Part shown: piece after piece, positions 22,587-33,560 of the stretch
Position numbering within the stretch: the stretch's first letter is position 1
How the letters are laid out: every line of letters starts with the position of its first letter
Assembly (NCBI RefSeq): GCF_008831285.2
Contig: NC_045145.1
Coordinates: 24,304,802-24,368,801 of the forward strand
DNA: 64,000 nt
Reading direction: 5' to 3'
DNA from: Nymphaea colorata
Taxonomy: Eukaryota > Streptophyta > Magnoliopsida > Nymphaeales > Nymphaeaceae
Made by a program: the position numbers and the translations under genes
Notes under the pieces: generated by a model
What the model saw: the letters and a program-made list of their open reading frames with translations, nothing else
The model's database searches: none
Told to the model about the DNA's origin: nothing

Positions 22587-23495
22587 TGTTCATCCAAGAA
22601 GCGGCGTCAAGAAGTCTGGCCTTGTGCAACTGGAGCTCGTTCATCTTTCTTCCCAGGCATTGCTTTCTATCTTTGATGTAAAACTCACGGATATCCACCG
22701 TCGTCCTCCTCCTCGTTGTCATCGTTCCCCTTTTCCCTTATCCTTCACTATCTCCTTGTCCTTCCCGTTAGCAGACGAGCCTGTCCCTGTGGATCCAAAG
22801 CCTCATTCTTCTTCGCCTCCTGCCCTTCGCCACCAGAATGCGAACCCAATTGCGGCGGTCGAGTTTTGAAATGGGAACTTCGTCTTGAGATTTAGCGAAC
22901 TTTGGCGGATTCAGCGAGGTGAAGCCATCCTCTAGAAGGGCTTCCAGTTTCTTCAACGGCAGAGCCTTCTCCCGATCTTCTGCCACGCGCCAAGGGGAGT
23001 GCATGCGAGCGCGGGAAAGAAGAGGTGATCGACGACCACGTCTGTCCACAGCAGCAAAATTGGAGACGTTGTTAAGACCAGCCACTGCAGCTGTCAAGCA
23101 CGAACCAAAACAAAGACTGTTTATGGAAAAATACTGCCCGCCAGCGCATATCCACCAATTGCATCCCCAATTCAACACAAAGATAGGGTTTTTCCACATT
23201 ATCCGGTGACGCAATCCAACATTCCACTTTAATGTTATCTGAATGATGAATTGCATAACTAACAACATCTGTAATATTGCTGTGTGAATTAAGGAGTAAG
23301 TCTGAAGGTGTCGGGCGAATAGCTTCACTGTGCTGAGACTTCAAATTTGCGCCAGAGATTTCAAGAAGAACTGAGAGGTGACAGCAGAATTGCAAGAACA
23401 ACCTGCTGCGGCTGAAGTAGGAGACTCCAACCGTCTGCCCTTGAGGAAGATGGCAGAAAGAAGAGAGACCATTCTAAAAGAACCCAATGAAGACG
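22587..23495. other. Unusually long copia leader with unexplained sequence
   Basis: About 900 bp separate the primer site from the first gag similarity. The stretch is GC-richer than the element. Its minus strand keeps long open frames: 23328-22768 (186 residues) and 23401-23072 (109 residues, with ATG at 23401). The latter contains coherent-looking segments such as LLNSHSNITDVVSYAIHH and ASPDNVEKPYLCVELGMQL. I recognise no family. It may be a host gene piece picked up in antisense, or simply family-specific leader. Confidence 0.4.
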
Positions 23496-23499
23496 ATAT

Positions 23500-24195
23500 T
23501 AGCACAGGAAACCCGTATTATGTTCTGATGGACCAGGTACCCCTTTGGTCTCTAATATCTTGATAGGAGACAAATATATGATGTAGAGAAAGGCCATGAC
23601 GATGGCCCTTTCTGTCAAAAACAAGTTGGGGTTCGTCGACAGATCCATTACCAAGCCTGACAGCCACATCTCCCTCAAAATTACATGGGAAAGATGCAAC
23701 AACTTGGTTCAGTCTTAGATTTTAAACTCCATCCACAAAGATCTCTTGGCTAGTGTAATTCATGCCAAAACTGCTGCCCAAATTTGGAGAGATCTTGAGG
23801 CTCTATTTTCTCAAGCCAATGGCCCACGCATTTACCAAATACAATTTCAGATAATGAACTGCAAACAAAATCAGTCCTCTATTGCTGCTCATTACACAAG
23901 AATGAAGGGATTATGGGATGAATTAGCTATGTATGCTAACATCCCTGATTGTTCGTGTGGTACCATGAACGCTATTGAGAATCTTCACCAACAAGACCAA
24001 CTTATGCAGTTCTTGATGGGCCTTAATGATAGTTATGCTGCCATTAGAAGCCAACTCTTGTTGATGGACCCGCTACGTACTATAGCCAAAGCTTATTCTC
24101 TATTTATTCAGGAAGAGAAACAAAGGGATGTTAATATGGTACATGTTCAAGAAAAGGTCTATTCTTGCAACGCAGCCTCTACCATAGATGGATGA
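23500..24195 (+). pseudogene. gag: Copia gag, N-terminal part broken
   Basis: Gag forms the element's particle. The N-terminal motif appears as NPYYV near 23510, then RKAMTMALSVKNKLGFVD in another frame with a TAG (near 23584) where a conserved Trp is usual. From 23746 a 149-residue open stretch holds the UBN2-type capsid domain: AAQIWRDLEALFSQ, QFQIMNCKQNQ, HYTRMKGLWDELA, QFLMGLNDSYAAIRSQLL. The frame closes at 24195 while the zinc-knuckle frame is already open from 24188. Frameshift plus stop make gag defective. Confidence 0.88.
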
Positions 24196-25117
24196 AAGAA
24201 ACAAAAACAATCAGACCAAAGAGAGAGGAAGACCACATATGAAGTGCGAGCATTGTGGCAAAATTGGACACATCAAAGCTAAGTGTTATTTTCTTGTTGG
24301 CTTTCCTAATAGGTCTGGTTCTTCTAATGCATTGACAAAGCCAAAGGCTAACGCTGCCCTAGGAACTACATCCACTCATCAACCCAATGAGCAACTATTC
24401 AAAAAATTTCTTGACTTCATGGTTAACTCTAATCAAGGTACCAATGAACCTAGAGTCAACCTCTCAGGTAAATGCTCTTCATCCACTTCATGTCTTATTC
24501 CTAAACAATCATGGATCCTTGACACTGGTGCAACCCACCATATCACTAACCTTATCTCCAACCTTCGTGATCCCATCTCCACCAGCCACCCTCCAATCAG
24601 TCTGGCAAATGGATGCAAAGCCAACGTCACCCATATAGGTGACATAGATTTGCACCCCAACATAACACTAAAAAATGTCCTTTATGTTCATACCTTTGCA
24701 TTCAACTTGATATCTATTCCTAAACTTTGTCGTGATTCAAGATGTGAAGCAAAATTTAATGAGAACTCTTGTGTGTTGCAGGACCGTCACTTGACGATTA
24801 TGATTGGAACGGGTAGATTACAAAACGGATTGTATGTCCTAGATGAGACAAATCTCCACATAAACCTAGCTACCACCAAATCTGTTTCATGGCATCTTCG
24901 TCTCGGTTATGCTTCTGATTCCAAACTTTTGATTTTATCTCGTTTGAGTCTCATTGACATTTCTAAATTTGTTGATGCATGTGATGTTTGTATTGTTGCT
25001 AGAAACACTAGACTTCCTTTTCCCAACAGTACTATTTCAACATATGCTCCTTTTGACTTAATTCATTGTGATGTGTGGGGAAGTTATCAAACACCTTTAT
25101 TTTCTGACCATAGTTGA
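24188..25117 (+). pseudogene. pol: Copia zinc knuckle, protease and start of integrase
   Basis: A 309-residue open frame. A CX2CX4HX4C knuckle (Cys20, Cys23, His28, Cys33; nucleic-acid binding by Gag) is followed by the aspartic protease active site WILDTGATHH at residues 109-118. Then come the GAG-pre-integrase region (WHLRLGY, residues 235-241, with CDVC) and the first catalytic Asp of integrase in LIHCDVWG (about residue 295). A frameshift near 25085 moves the remainder of integrase to another frame. Confidence 0.9.
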
Positions 25118-25912
25118 TGACTTTTCCAGATCTATATGGATTAATCTTATGAGATATAAATCTGAAGTTTTTGGAGTCATTAAAAATTTTGTCGCACTTA
25201 TTGAAAATCAATTTCAAACAAGGATTAAAATTCTTAGAAGTGACAATGGGACTGAATTTTTTTCACAAGAAATGAATAACTTTCTCCATGAAAAAGGAAT
25301 TGATCGTCAACATAGTTGTGTTGAACACCACAACAAAATGGTGTGGTCGAACGCAAGCATAGAGACCTCCTAAACATGGCATGAGCATTATTTTTCAAGC
25401 TAAATTACCCATAAAATTTTCGGGAGAATGTGTCACCACTGCTGCTTACATTATCAATAAATTACCATAAAGTGCATTAAAGAATAAAACTCCATATGAA
25501 GTTTTAAACAAACGCACACCAAATTACAAACATATGCGCGTTTTTGGATGTCTATGTTATGCCTACAATATTCATAAAAATCATAAGTTTGATTTAAGGG
25601 GGAGGCGATGCATATTCCTTGGATATCCATGTGGTCAATCAGCTTACAAGGTTTATGATCTTGAAAGTGGGTCGTTGTTTGGAGACATCAGATTTTGTGA
25701 AAATAATTTTTCATATGAAAATGAAATACACACTAGGGACAATGAACAAATTGGTTCTTCCTTTACCATTCAATAATTATGTCTCAGGTGAGCATGAGTT
25801 TCTTTCAAACCCAAGCGAACTTCTGCACCATATCCCGTCCACTCTAAATGATGAGACCAACCTTGATCCTGTTCCTCAGTCAATCGAGCCTATTCATGGT
25901 GATTCAGACTAG
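25068..25912 (+). pseudogene. pol: Copia integrase core and C-terminal region, broken
   Basis: YFLTIVDDFSRSIW and SDNGTEF (second catalytic Asp) lie in 25068-25373. The conserved NGVVERKHR segment with the catalytic Glu follows only after another frameshift near 25330. The downstream MRVFGCLCYAY and FLGYPCG motifs (25534-25776) are the integrase C-terminal region typical of copia. Stop codons occur between these pieces (for example near 25382 and 25469), so no enzyme results. Confidence 0.88.
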
Positions 25913-26139
25913 CTTCGGAGATCTACGCGATCTAAACATATACCGACTCATCTTAAGGACTACAAATGCTTCTCAATCTTGCCGAGTTTCAGCCATTTGT
26001 TGAAGAGTGAGGGGACAAACCACACAAAAGGTACTCGTTACCCGATTGCACAATGTCTTGATGTCGCTAACTTCAATTTCAACTACAAGTGTTTCATGTC
26101 TTCCCTCTTTGAGCAATGTGAACCTTCATCTTTTGCTTA

Positions 26140-26914
26140 AGCCATGCAGGACCCTAGATGACGTGATGATATGAAGGCTGAAATTGATGCATTAGAAGCC
26201 AACCATACCTGGACTGTCACAAAACTTCCTTCTGGCAAAGTTCCCATAGGCTGCAAATGGGTATTCAGATGGCCTTGTCGAATGATACAAGGTCTGATTA
26301 GTTGCAAAGGGGTACACTTAAACAGAAGGAGTTGATTACAATGAGACTTTTGCTCCTGTCGCCAAGGTCTCTACTATTCGATGTCTTCTGACTATTGCGG
26401 CTATTCAAAAGTGGTACCTTTTCCAAGTAGATGTTAATAACACATTCTTACATGGTGATCTGGAGGAAGAAGTTTATATGTAGTTACCTCCTGGTTCTAG
26501 CCGCAAGGGGAGGAAGGAATGACATGTCGCCTAAACAAATCTATATATGGGCTTAAGTAGTCTTCTCGAAATTGGTTTTCCAAACTTGCCAGCTTCCTCA
26601 AAGACATGGGTTATATTCAATCCAAAGCAGATTACTCATTATTTTCCAAGATCAACACTAGAGGACGATTTGTAATAGTGTATGTGGATGACATCATCAT
26701 TGCAGGAGATGATTTGAATTCAATCAATTCTCTAAAGTACATGATGAATAAAAGATTCAAGTTGAAGGATTTAGGCAGACTCCGATATATTCTTGGCATA
26801 GAATTAGCTACTTTAAAAAATGGTATCTTCTTATCTCAAAAGAAATATCTTCTCAACATACTTCATGAGACAAGGCACATGAGAGCAAAACCATGTGAGA
26901 CACCTATCGAATAA
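26140..26914 (+). pseudogene. pol: Copia reverse transcriptase, broken
   Basis: RVT_2-type similarity begins with DMKAEIDALEANHTWTV preceded by a stop, then GCKWVFR, FQVDVNN and [11 protein letters not shown] followed by TAG. From 26606 a 102-residue frame carries the polymerase catalytic motif VIVYVDDIIIAGDD (YVDD codons at 26681-26692). It ends at a TAA near 26911. At least four disruptions are visible. Confidence 0.88.
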
Positions 26915-26974
26915 CACATAAAGCTTGACAACAAAAAGGAAGGCATCCTCAAAGATCCAAATCATTATAGAAAG

Positions 26975-27577
26975 GTGATTGGAAAACTAATATATCTGGC
27001 CATAACAAGGCCACACATTGTTCACACAGTTCACATTTTGAGCCAATTTATGAGTCAACCACGAGTGCCACATAAAGAAGCCATGAACCATTTATTGAAA
27101 TATCTAAAGGGAACTGCTGGATATGGAATTATGATGTCATCAAAGAGGCCAATTCAGCTCAAAGCATATTGTGATTCAGATTGGGCTTCATGTCCAATGA
27201 CACGAAGATCTACAAGTGGATACTGCACCATGAATAGGAATAGTCCTATCACTTGGAAAACCAAAAAACAAACAATAGTCTCTAGATCATCTGCAGAAGC
27301 AGAATACAGGTCTATGGCTCTCGTCACATGTGAGCTTATTTGGCTGAAGGCATTACTCAAAGATCTCGGGATCATCCACAAAGAGCCTATGACGTTATTC
27401 TGTGACAACCAAGCTGCAATGCATATTGTAGCCAATTCAATATTCTATGAAAGAACAAAACACATCGAAATTGATTGTCATGTAGTAAGAGATAAGATTC
27501 AGAATGGAGACATCCAAACTCAATTTTTTCCCACAACTAGACAAGTTGCGGACATGTTTACCAAGCCCTTGGAATGA
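26975..27577 (+). pseudogene. pol: Copia RNase H domain, open
   Basis: A 200-residue open stretch, the best preserved part of the element. It contains GKLIYLAITRP, LLKYLKGTAGYG, the RNase H acidic motifs AYCDSDWASC, SRSSAEAEYR and FCDNQAA, and ends DMFTKPLE, the usual pol terminus. It is cut off from the polymerase by a stop upstream, so it is not expressed as part of an intact polyprotein. Confidence 0.9.
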
Positions 27578-27633
27578 GAAGCATTCCACAACTTAAGGAG
27601 CAAGTTGACACTTGGCAATCCAGGAGCGTCAAC

Positions 27634-27644
27634 TTGAAGGGGAG
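27634..27644 (+). other. Polypurine tract
   Basis: TTGAAGGGGAG lies immediately before the 3' LTR, in the normal place for plus-strand priming. Confidence 0.85.
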
Positions 27645-27877
27645 TGTTGAAAAGACATGCCTTATCTTGATAAGGCAAATCAATTTTATCTAGATCTAAC
27701 CCTTGATCTTAGGCAAGATTAGCTAATCCTTGATCTTAGGCAAGGTTTGAGGTTTCTATGCTTATCGCTAATGTAAAAGAGGCAATAAATTTTATAGTGG
27801 ACAATCAATAAACTCACTCTCTTCTCTTCTTTCGTTTTCCTCTCTTTCTAATTATCTCCTTTCACCAAACTTTAATA
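27645..27877 (+). repeat. Copia 3' LTR
   Basis: It matches the 5' LTR over its full length with about 15 differences by eye. The hairpin and the direct repeat are kept. The TATA box is changed (CAATAAAT). Confidence 0.93.
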
Positions 27878-27882
27878 CAAAG

Positions 27883-28485
27883 GAATTCAATCATTAATGC
27901 TCCAGGTTTTCATTCTCCCTTTTATTAATAACAAAGACCCAACTTATTCCTTCAAAGTGGAGGGGCTATGGGAATCTGTCGCCCTGAATTCTGCAAGCAA
28001 AACTCCTAATCTTGATCGCAGAAAACAAATAGGTGAGGGATTGGAGAAGAAAAAGGCAGCGAAAGAATAAAAAGCTCACAGTGGTCGAAAGACGATGAGG
28101 GAGGCAGGAGGGAGGCGACGAACGGAGGCGATGCGGCAGGAGGGAGGCGATGCAGCACCGTGAGCCAGTGGCGGAGGACGAAGATGAGAAGAGGAAGACA
28201 AGGCAGCGGCACCGTGAGGCAGCGGCGGAGGCAGCAGCAGCCTGAGGTGAAGGACGGAGATGAGAAGAGGAAGACGAGGGGAGCCCGACGTGAAGAGCCC
28301 TCTCCCTTTCGAGAGGCAGCTGCTGCGATGGCGTCCCCTCTTTCCCCATCTTTCTTCCTCTCGAGGGTGGAAACATATTTCTGGAATATTTTTTTCTAAA
28401 ATCCATCCAACGGGCAAAAGAATTTTTTTTTTGTTTGATTGAAAGGAAAACTTTTAAGAATTTGAATTGTTTTTCTTCTTGAATA
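27883..28485 (-). other. Upstream or leader region of the captured PP2C copy
   Basis: This is the continuation, beyond the copia insertion, of the sequence 5' of the PP2C start. On the minus strand 28480-28000 is CT-rich, with short Ser/Pro-rich frames and no stable product, as expected for a promoter and 5' leader taken along with the gene. The last 30 bp are the element's right TIR. Confidence 0.5.
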
Positions 28486-28513
28486 GTGCATTTCCAGCCC
28501 ATCAAACGGGCCC

Positions 28514-29130
28514 TTGGTGATCGTCGGTAATTGGCAGCGGAAGGTTACAACTGCCACTTTTAGTGTAATTTGATACCAAATATATTTTGTGAGTACTTCA
28601 TAAATCTGCTTTAAAATTTTATAAAACTGTTGTAGTTTTAGTGTTACTTAAACTTGTTTTATTTTTAAAACAGATTGATGAGACTCTCACACACAGTGTG
28701 TTTCCCTGCCAAACCACCCTTAAAATTAAAGAAATACAGAAAAAAAGACACTTTGATCGACAATCGGCTCCAGTCCACGGTACCTCGAGCAATGCCTATA
28801 GTCCACATATGCCGGTTTCCACATTTCAATCGTAACAATTGGTTGCTCATTTTGCATCGAGATGCAATGCAGATGCTCGATAGTCAGTCGGCACTGATAT
28901 GTGAGCACACGCACCTGTAAATTCTATTTACTAGTTTTCAATTGCCTGTTACATACTAGAGCCCCATTTTGTCTTTTGATGAATTGGGGAGTTCGGTCAT
29001 ACTCAAATGTGGTTGGCATTATTTTAAATCTTATTGCTTTGGTGTTCTCACCAGACAAATGGCTAGACCCACCCATCGAAGTGTCAATGCCGGGAGTAGG
29101 ATTGATTCTGAGGGAGAGTGGAAGTGGTTG
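28514..29130 (+). repeat. Junction between blocks A and B, unit 2
   Basis: The first 190 bp match 46340-46500 (landmark CAAATATATTTTGTGAGT). The rest has no counterpart in the window and no recognised gene. Confidence 0.5.
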
Positions 29131-29709
29131 AGTAGAAGAGGATAAGAATGGGATCCTTTGGGGGCATTTCTTTAAAATGCGTGGTCGACCGCCCTGGATG
29201 CTGGTGTGTTCACTTTCTTTTAATAACAGTTGGTCATCAAGGAACCGATTTTTGCCCCTTAATCGATACCATTAAACTGGACTTTCGTGCAAAATATTTA
29301 AGGAGAACTATTGATGTAATAGCACTATGCAAGATCGACCAAAAAAACCTACAAATCTGCCAAAACACATAAGAGATATTGGGTGTCCAAATTCCTTGAA
29401 AATCCACTGACGCCGCCGGTAGTTTCAAGGGTTTAGATTTATTTTTCCTGCAAAAAGTAGACGATTTCAGCCAGTTTTTGGTTTGATTGAATGATGAGAA
29501 CCTAAAAAACCTAGTGAAAGCACATAATCCCCCAAGAATCATAAGAATATCTCGTAGAAATCATTCGGTTTTCATGAATACAGCAGAATACTATGAAAAC
29601 AATAAAAAAATGATTTTTTGGCATCAAAGACGTGTCTGGATGTGATTTTGCTCTTTTAAAATGCTTGGGTTCCCATCTATCCACGTTTAGCCATTAAATC
29701 AGTGCACCA

Positions 29710-29975
29710 CATCGTCATTTTAAACCTTAAAATATCATGACTTTTTGGGTTGACAACTGGCTGCCGTGATCTTCTTTTTCACGTTTACCGCCGGATTCCG
29801 ACGACCTTCTCCATCAAAACTAACAGGAAGAGAGAGAGGGGGAGAGATCGTGGTATTTGATATGTCGGGGGGACGGAAGAGTGGAACGAGGAGAAGGGAG
29901 GTTGGTTCGTCGACCCTTGCTTTTTTTGTCTTTTTCCTTTTGCTAAGACAGGTTAAAGTAGGTGTTTTCCATCGT
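29710..29975. other. 260 bp insertion with 6 bp flanking repeat
   Basis: Between CATCGT at 29710 and CATCGT at 29970 lies sequence missing from the paralogue at 47648, where CATCGT occurs once. It could be a small inserted element with a 6 bp target duplication, or a deletion in the paralogue between short repeats. No inverted ends are evident. Confidence 0.6.
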
Positions 29976-30002
29976 GCTTTCACCTACTCGGCGACTAACT
30001 CC

Positions 30003-30063
30003 ATGGCCAGGTATGCTCTCTCTTCTCTCTGGTTGTCTGTCCCTCTCTCCGTTGTCGACCAAG
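30003..30063 (+). pseudogene. Conserved candidate first exon in block B
   Basis: ATGGCCAGG opens a 61 bp stretch (MARYALSSLWLSV in this copy) that ends CCAAG then GTATCC, a usable donor. The paralogue at 47680-47740 keeps the ATG, length, frame and donor. No downstream exon could be joined with confidence, and the third partial copy at 51.95 kb lacks this part. Product unknown. Confidence 0.35.
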
Positions 30064-31860
30064 GTATCCCCTCTCCCTAACCAATCGCAACCTCTCATGA
30101 AACTTTGTCAAGCTTCTACAGTCTAGGAGCTTTCCCAATCTGTTGCAATCTCTACCATCGATTGCAAATGCTTAGAGTGGGTCGAACAAGCCACAGATTT
30201 CACGAGAAGAAACAACACAAAAGAATGCAAAAGACGGAAGCGGGGGGTGTAGGCAGGTGAATTTTGTGCACTTAAATCCCGAATGGCTCCAGGTAGCATT
30301 TCCTCTCGTTGCTGGACGGAAAGAACGGCTTTTGAAGAGAGAGGTCAAGTGAAGGATAAAGAGCAAGCGCAAGGAGGTTATTGGAAGAGTGAAGGAAGTC
30401 TAAAATACTTTTTTTGGCCAGATATGGCTCTGCCATTGTCACTCACTGTCTGCCTTAACCATGTCTGGTTAATTTGCTCCCTACTTCAATTCATCGACAT
30501 GATTGGAAAGGCATCGCTTCATAAATTGCCAACAGGATAGAGCTTCAGCCCCATGGCTTGGAGATTAGAGTTGAGAAACTCTCAAGCGGAGGAGGGTCGA
30601 ATCGTTCATCAATGGAGGATGTTAGCAAAATCACAGGGATAGCCTCCTTTTCTCTGTTGGAAAGGTCGATCTACAGCTGCCCTTATCATAGTTTCCTTAT
30701 TTCATAATCAACATTTTTTTACCTTGTTTATCGCGTGGGATTCTTGTGTGATCTTCTTACTTAAAATGGTCTGGCCTGTACTCATACCTTCTCTCAAAAT
30801 CATCACAGAAAATAAAGTGAGAGCTCCCTTACTCTCGTGGAAGTAGGCATCAAAATGCCTAACCACTTATATGCTTGAGTGTTTCTTTGCTCTTCCATTC
30901 TAGTTTTCATGTTTTTAACAGTTTTTAACAAAGGAGTCCGTACCTTATCAGAATTGTCAGAAGGGAAAGAAGAGTCATGCAGTTGACTAGGTCTGGTTCA
31001 TCTCAGAGATCTGAAGGTTAAGTGTGAGACTCGGGTAAGTTTCAATTGAAGTGTCCAATCTGTATATAGTTCAACGTTTTTAATATGCATGGAACACTTT
31101 TTTGAAACTCAACCTTTCCCGCATCTCCAAATTGGAATAATCGGTATGATAAATCCACCGACCTTGGGACTTATTTCTCATGGATTTGCTCTTAGGACAG
31201 AAGTTGGGCACCAAAAAGTAAGATCTATCCCAATCAGGCCCCAAGTTTTTCAGTTTCATGGACTGAAAAGCCCGATATAGCAGATTTCTTTTAAATCTTA
31301 GTTTACAAATGTGTGATAATGTTGGTCTGGTTTTGCAGAGGGAGAAGGAAAAAATAAAGCAGCAGAAAGTTTGGAGATCCAGCTTACGGATGGAAGGGAG
31401 GCGTCTTAGTTGCCATCAGCAGGCCAAAGCAACCGGTACTTGACCATAACGATCTTGTGGCACAGGTAATTAATTAGAAGAGTTCAATACTTGCTTATCT
31501 TCTTACCATTGAAATCCAATTCTACAACCGCGCAAATAGTTTGTTCTATAAGCTAAAGCTTGGCCTGCGGCAGATGAAAACTAATTAAAAATAATGATAA
31601 ACATTGTCGATTACATTTAACAAAGAAAAGTATACATGAAAAGGAAAAAGTCTAAAGACAAAGTGGGAATTTATTCTCAAAAATTTTACCTGCATGTACA
31701 GTCATTGTTATATTTTCTGGCTTGTCAACAAGAAAGGAGTGTTGAATGTATGATCAAGTTCTCGACCATTAGGTGTATCATTCTAAACCAACTTGCACTT
31801 AACCTGCTCTCTTCCGTTGGTGGGCTTCACTCACCTTAGCAGTCAGATCCTCCTCCTATA

Positions 31861-32350
31861 CCTGAAAGTTTATTGTTTTATAGAAGGGCAGAGGTCTATT
31901 ATTAGTTCTGCGCACAATACTTTTTACTAGCTTGTTCCCAATTGTTCTTCCTAGTTTTTTGCACTCCCATGGACTCATTTTAAATAATTTTGAATAGGGA
32001 GTTAATTTCATAGGAGCATTAGCTTTAAGAAAATCACTCAACCCATTGGAAGATTTAAAAGTCCCACCAGATCCGCTTCTATTTGATTATCTTCTGTTCG
32101 TAAAATATTTTTTGGTTTCAAGGAAATTATTTTGGATCTATTTTTTAGAAAAAGCTAGTGGCAATATTATCGTATGACTGAATATTTAGAAGCACTGGAA
32201 GACTGATATTGTGATATCCACCCTCAGGAAAAATCTCACCGCCACAATTTTCTCGGAATATAATGAGTACTGTCCTCGTCAAAACTATCCTACAGTACAA
32301 ATAATTATTAGATAAACTTCCGGGAGATATGGCTTTCTACCTTTATTAAA
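31861..32350 (+). repeat. Block C, partial copy in unit 2
   Basis: It matches 9100-9670 and 51065-51410 (landmarks TTCTGCGCACAATAC, ATTTTTTGGTTTCAAG). Non-coding. Confidence 0.8.
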
Positions 32351-33164
32351 ATTATTACATAAATAAAAACATGACGACCCTCACGGTTTGTTAGTCAATA
32401 TGCAACATGTGATTATTTCATACTTTAAAATAGGAGAATAATTTAATATATTTAAAAATCAATTAGAGTGCAAAATTAAAAATGAATATAAAGCTGCATC
32501 TGCTCCAAATTGATATATCGTCAAGAGTCCGATACGATGCATAGCATACTACAAGGGTAGGCATGGGCATCTACGGTGGTTCGCTCGTAGTTAGCTTTCC
32601 AAGTTAAGCATCCACCTCTTGGTTTTGGTGGTGCGTACTTTCGCATCACGTGAGCTCATGATTTATATTGTTTTCCTTTCCCTGATTTTGGTACCAATCA
32701 AATCCATGGGAGATCAATTGTTTTCCATCTATGTATAATTCAGAGGCTGTTTGGCACCAGTTATGAATTGCAATGTTCACTGAAACTGCCCCCAAAACAT
32801 ATTCAGATTCATGAAACTATGTAACATAGTGTTTCATTATTCTACTTGAAAAAGAATTACTGGATGGTAACAACCTATTATGGGAAGGGTCTATTTGACA
32901 AACCCAACACTATGTAAATGTTCCATAAATATGACCCAGAAATTGGCAAATTCATGGAACAACTTGAAAAGTGTTTGATGGATCTACCTCAATTTCTCAC
33001 ACAAATGCATGAAATGGTTATAGACAGTTTCATTTGTCAAACAAGCCCTTAATATACTTAGGAACTTGGGATCCAATGTTCTCCTAAAGTCATGCATCAA
33101 GCCTTAGTATACTTGGAAGTAATAGAATACTCCTTGTCTAAAAGAAAAAGTTATAGTTTAGCAG
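32351..33164. other. Intergenic DNA with a probable MITE (about 32745-33050)
   Basis: GAGGCTGTTTGGCACCAG near 32743 is roughly mirrored by TTTGTCAAACAAGCCCT near 33035, as in PIF-type MITEs. I could not fix a target duplication. The remaining sequence shows nothing recognisable. Confidence 0.4.
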
Positions 33165-33560
33165 GTGAATACAACGTCTAGGGGCATGATTGTATCTGCA
33201 TAGAATCCCATTATTTTGATAAAAATAGTTTCCAAACCACTTGGATCGCTAATAACGTTATCTTTTGTCTTTACAAATTTCAATGGAATGGCTAATTTGT
33301 GTATCTTCATAGGTTTAATGTTCACTAGGCAACCTAAATGCAATCATCCAATGACTAGTTAGTTGGTTTATCACATGCTTGCCTAAACATATTCTCTCCA
33401 AGCTAGACAGCAAATGACCTTCCCATCCAGCCAGTCAAGTAGCTGCTTCATTATTTACTAACTCCTCGTAGTGGAACATGTTGAGCGTCCCCACAAAAGA
33501 GGCAGAACTAGATAGGCCAATGGGAGATACATCTTTAGACCATCCCAACAATCCCAACAG
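33165..33560 (-). pseudogene. LINE ORF2 3' fragment, second copy
   Basis: Closely matches 10660-11050 on the same strand, including the region translating to the post-polymerase WEGHLLSSLERI segment. Both are preceded by block C, so this piece was carried along in the large duplication rather than inserted twice. Confidence 0.75.

Larger units (their letters stand above)
22342..27877 (+). mobile_element. Ty1/copia LTR retrotransposon, degenerate, nested in the PP2C carrier
   Basis: LTRs of about 231 and 233 bp begin TGTTGAAAAG and end TTTAATA. The 5 bp sequence CAAAG flanks the element on both sides (22337-22341 and 27878-27882), so the insertion is structurally complete. The order gag, protease, integrase, reverse transcriptase, RNase H marks it as copia. 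By eye the LTRs differ at roughly 15 positions. Coding regions carry several stops and frameshifts, so it cannot move on its own. Confidence 0.93.
20692..28513 (+). mobile_element. Pack-type PIF/Harbinger-like TIR element carrying a PP2C fragment, with nested copia
   Basis: The left end starts GGGGCCGTTTGATGGTCTGG; the right end inward starts GGGCCCGTTTGATGGGCTGG. They agree at 23 of the first 25 positions. TTG occurs on both outer sides (20689-20691, 28514-28516), a 3 bp duplication. Without the 5.5 kb copia insertion the element would be about 2.3 kb. Its tip GGGCCCGTTTGAT is shared with the SEN2 carrier, so both belong to one lineage. It has no transposase and carries PP2C exon pieces plus a GC-rich leader-like region (28000-28380). 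The block A/B paralogue near 46330-46380 lacks it, though about 80 bp of left flank (20600-20690) is also absent there. Confidence 0.8.
29131..31860 (+). repeat. Block B, copy in unit 2
   Basis: Collinear with 47080-49200, and from 30170 also with 51955-53300. Near its start all alignable copies read GGGGGCATTTCTTTAAAATG. A moderately conserved frame follows (TDFCPLIDTIKLDF here, TDFYPLIDTIKLDF at 47.2 kb); it stays open for 101 residues only at 47121-47426, and I do not recognise it. A piece at 31340-31465 has exon-like edges (TTTTGCAG before, CACAG then GTAATT after) in all three copies, but no shared long frame. The block probably derives from a host gene that has decayed. Confidence 0.75.

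Noticed and set aside
22768-23328. 186-residue minus-strand frame in the copia leader as a gene
   Set aside because: It lies antisense inside a retrotransposon, has no recognised motif and overlaps a second equally plausible frame, so I report only the region as unexplained.
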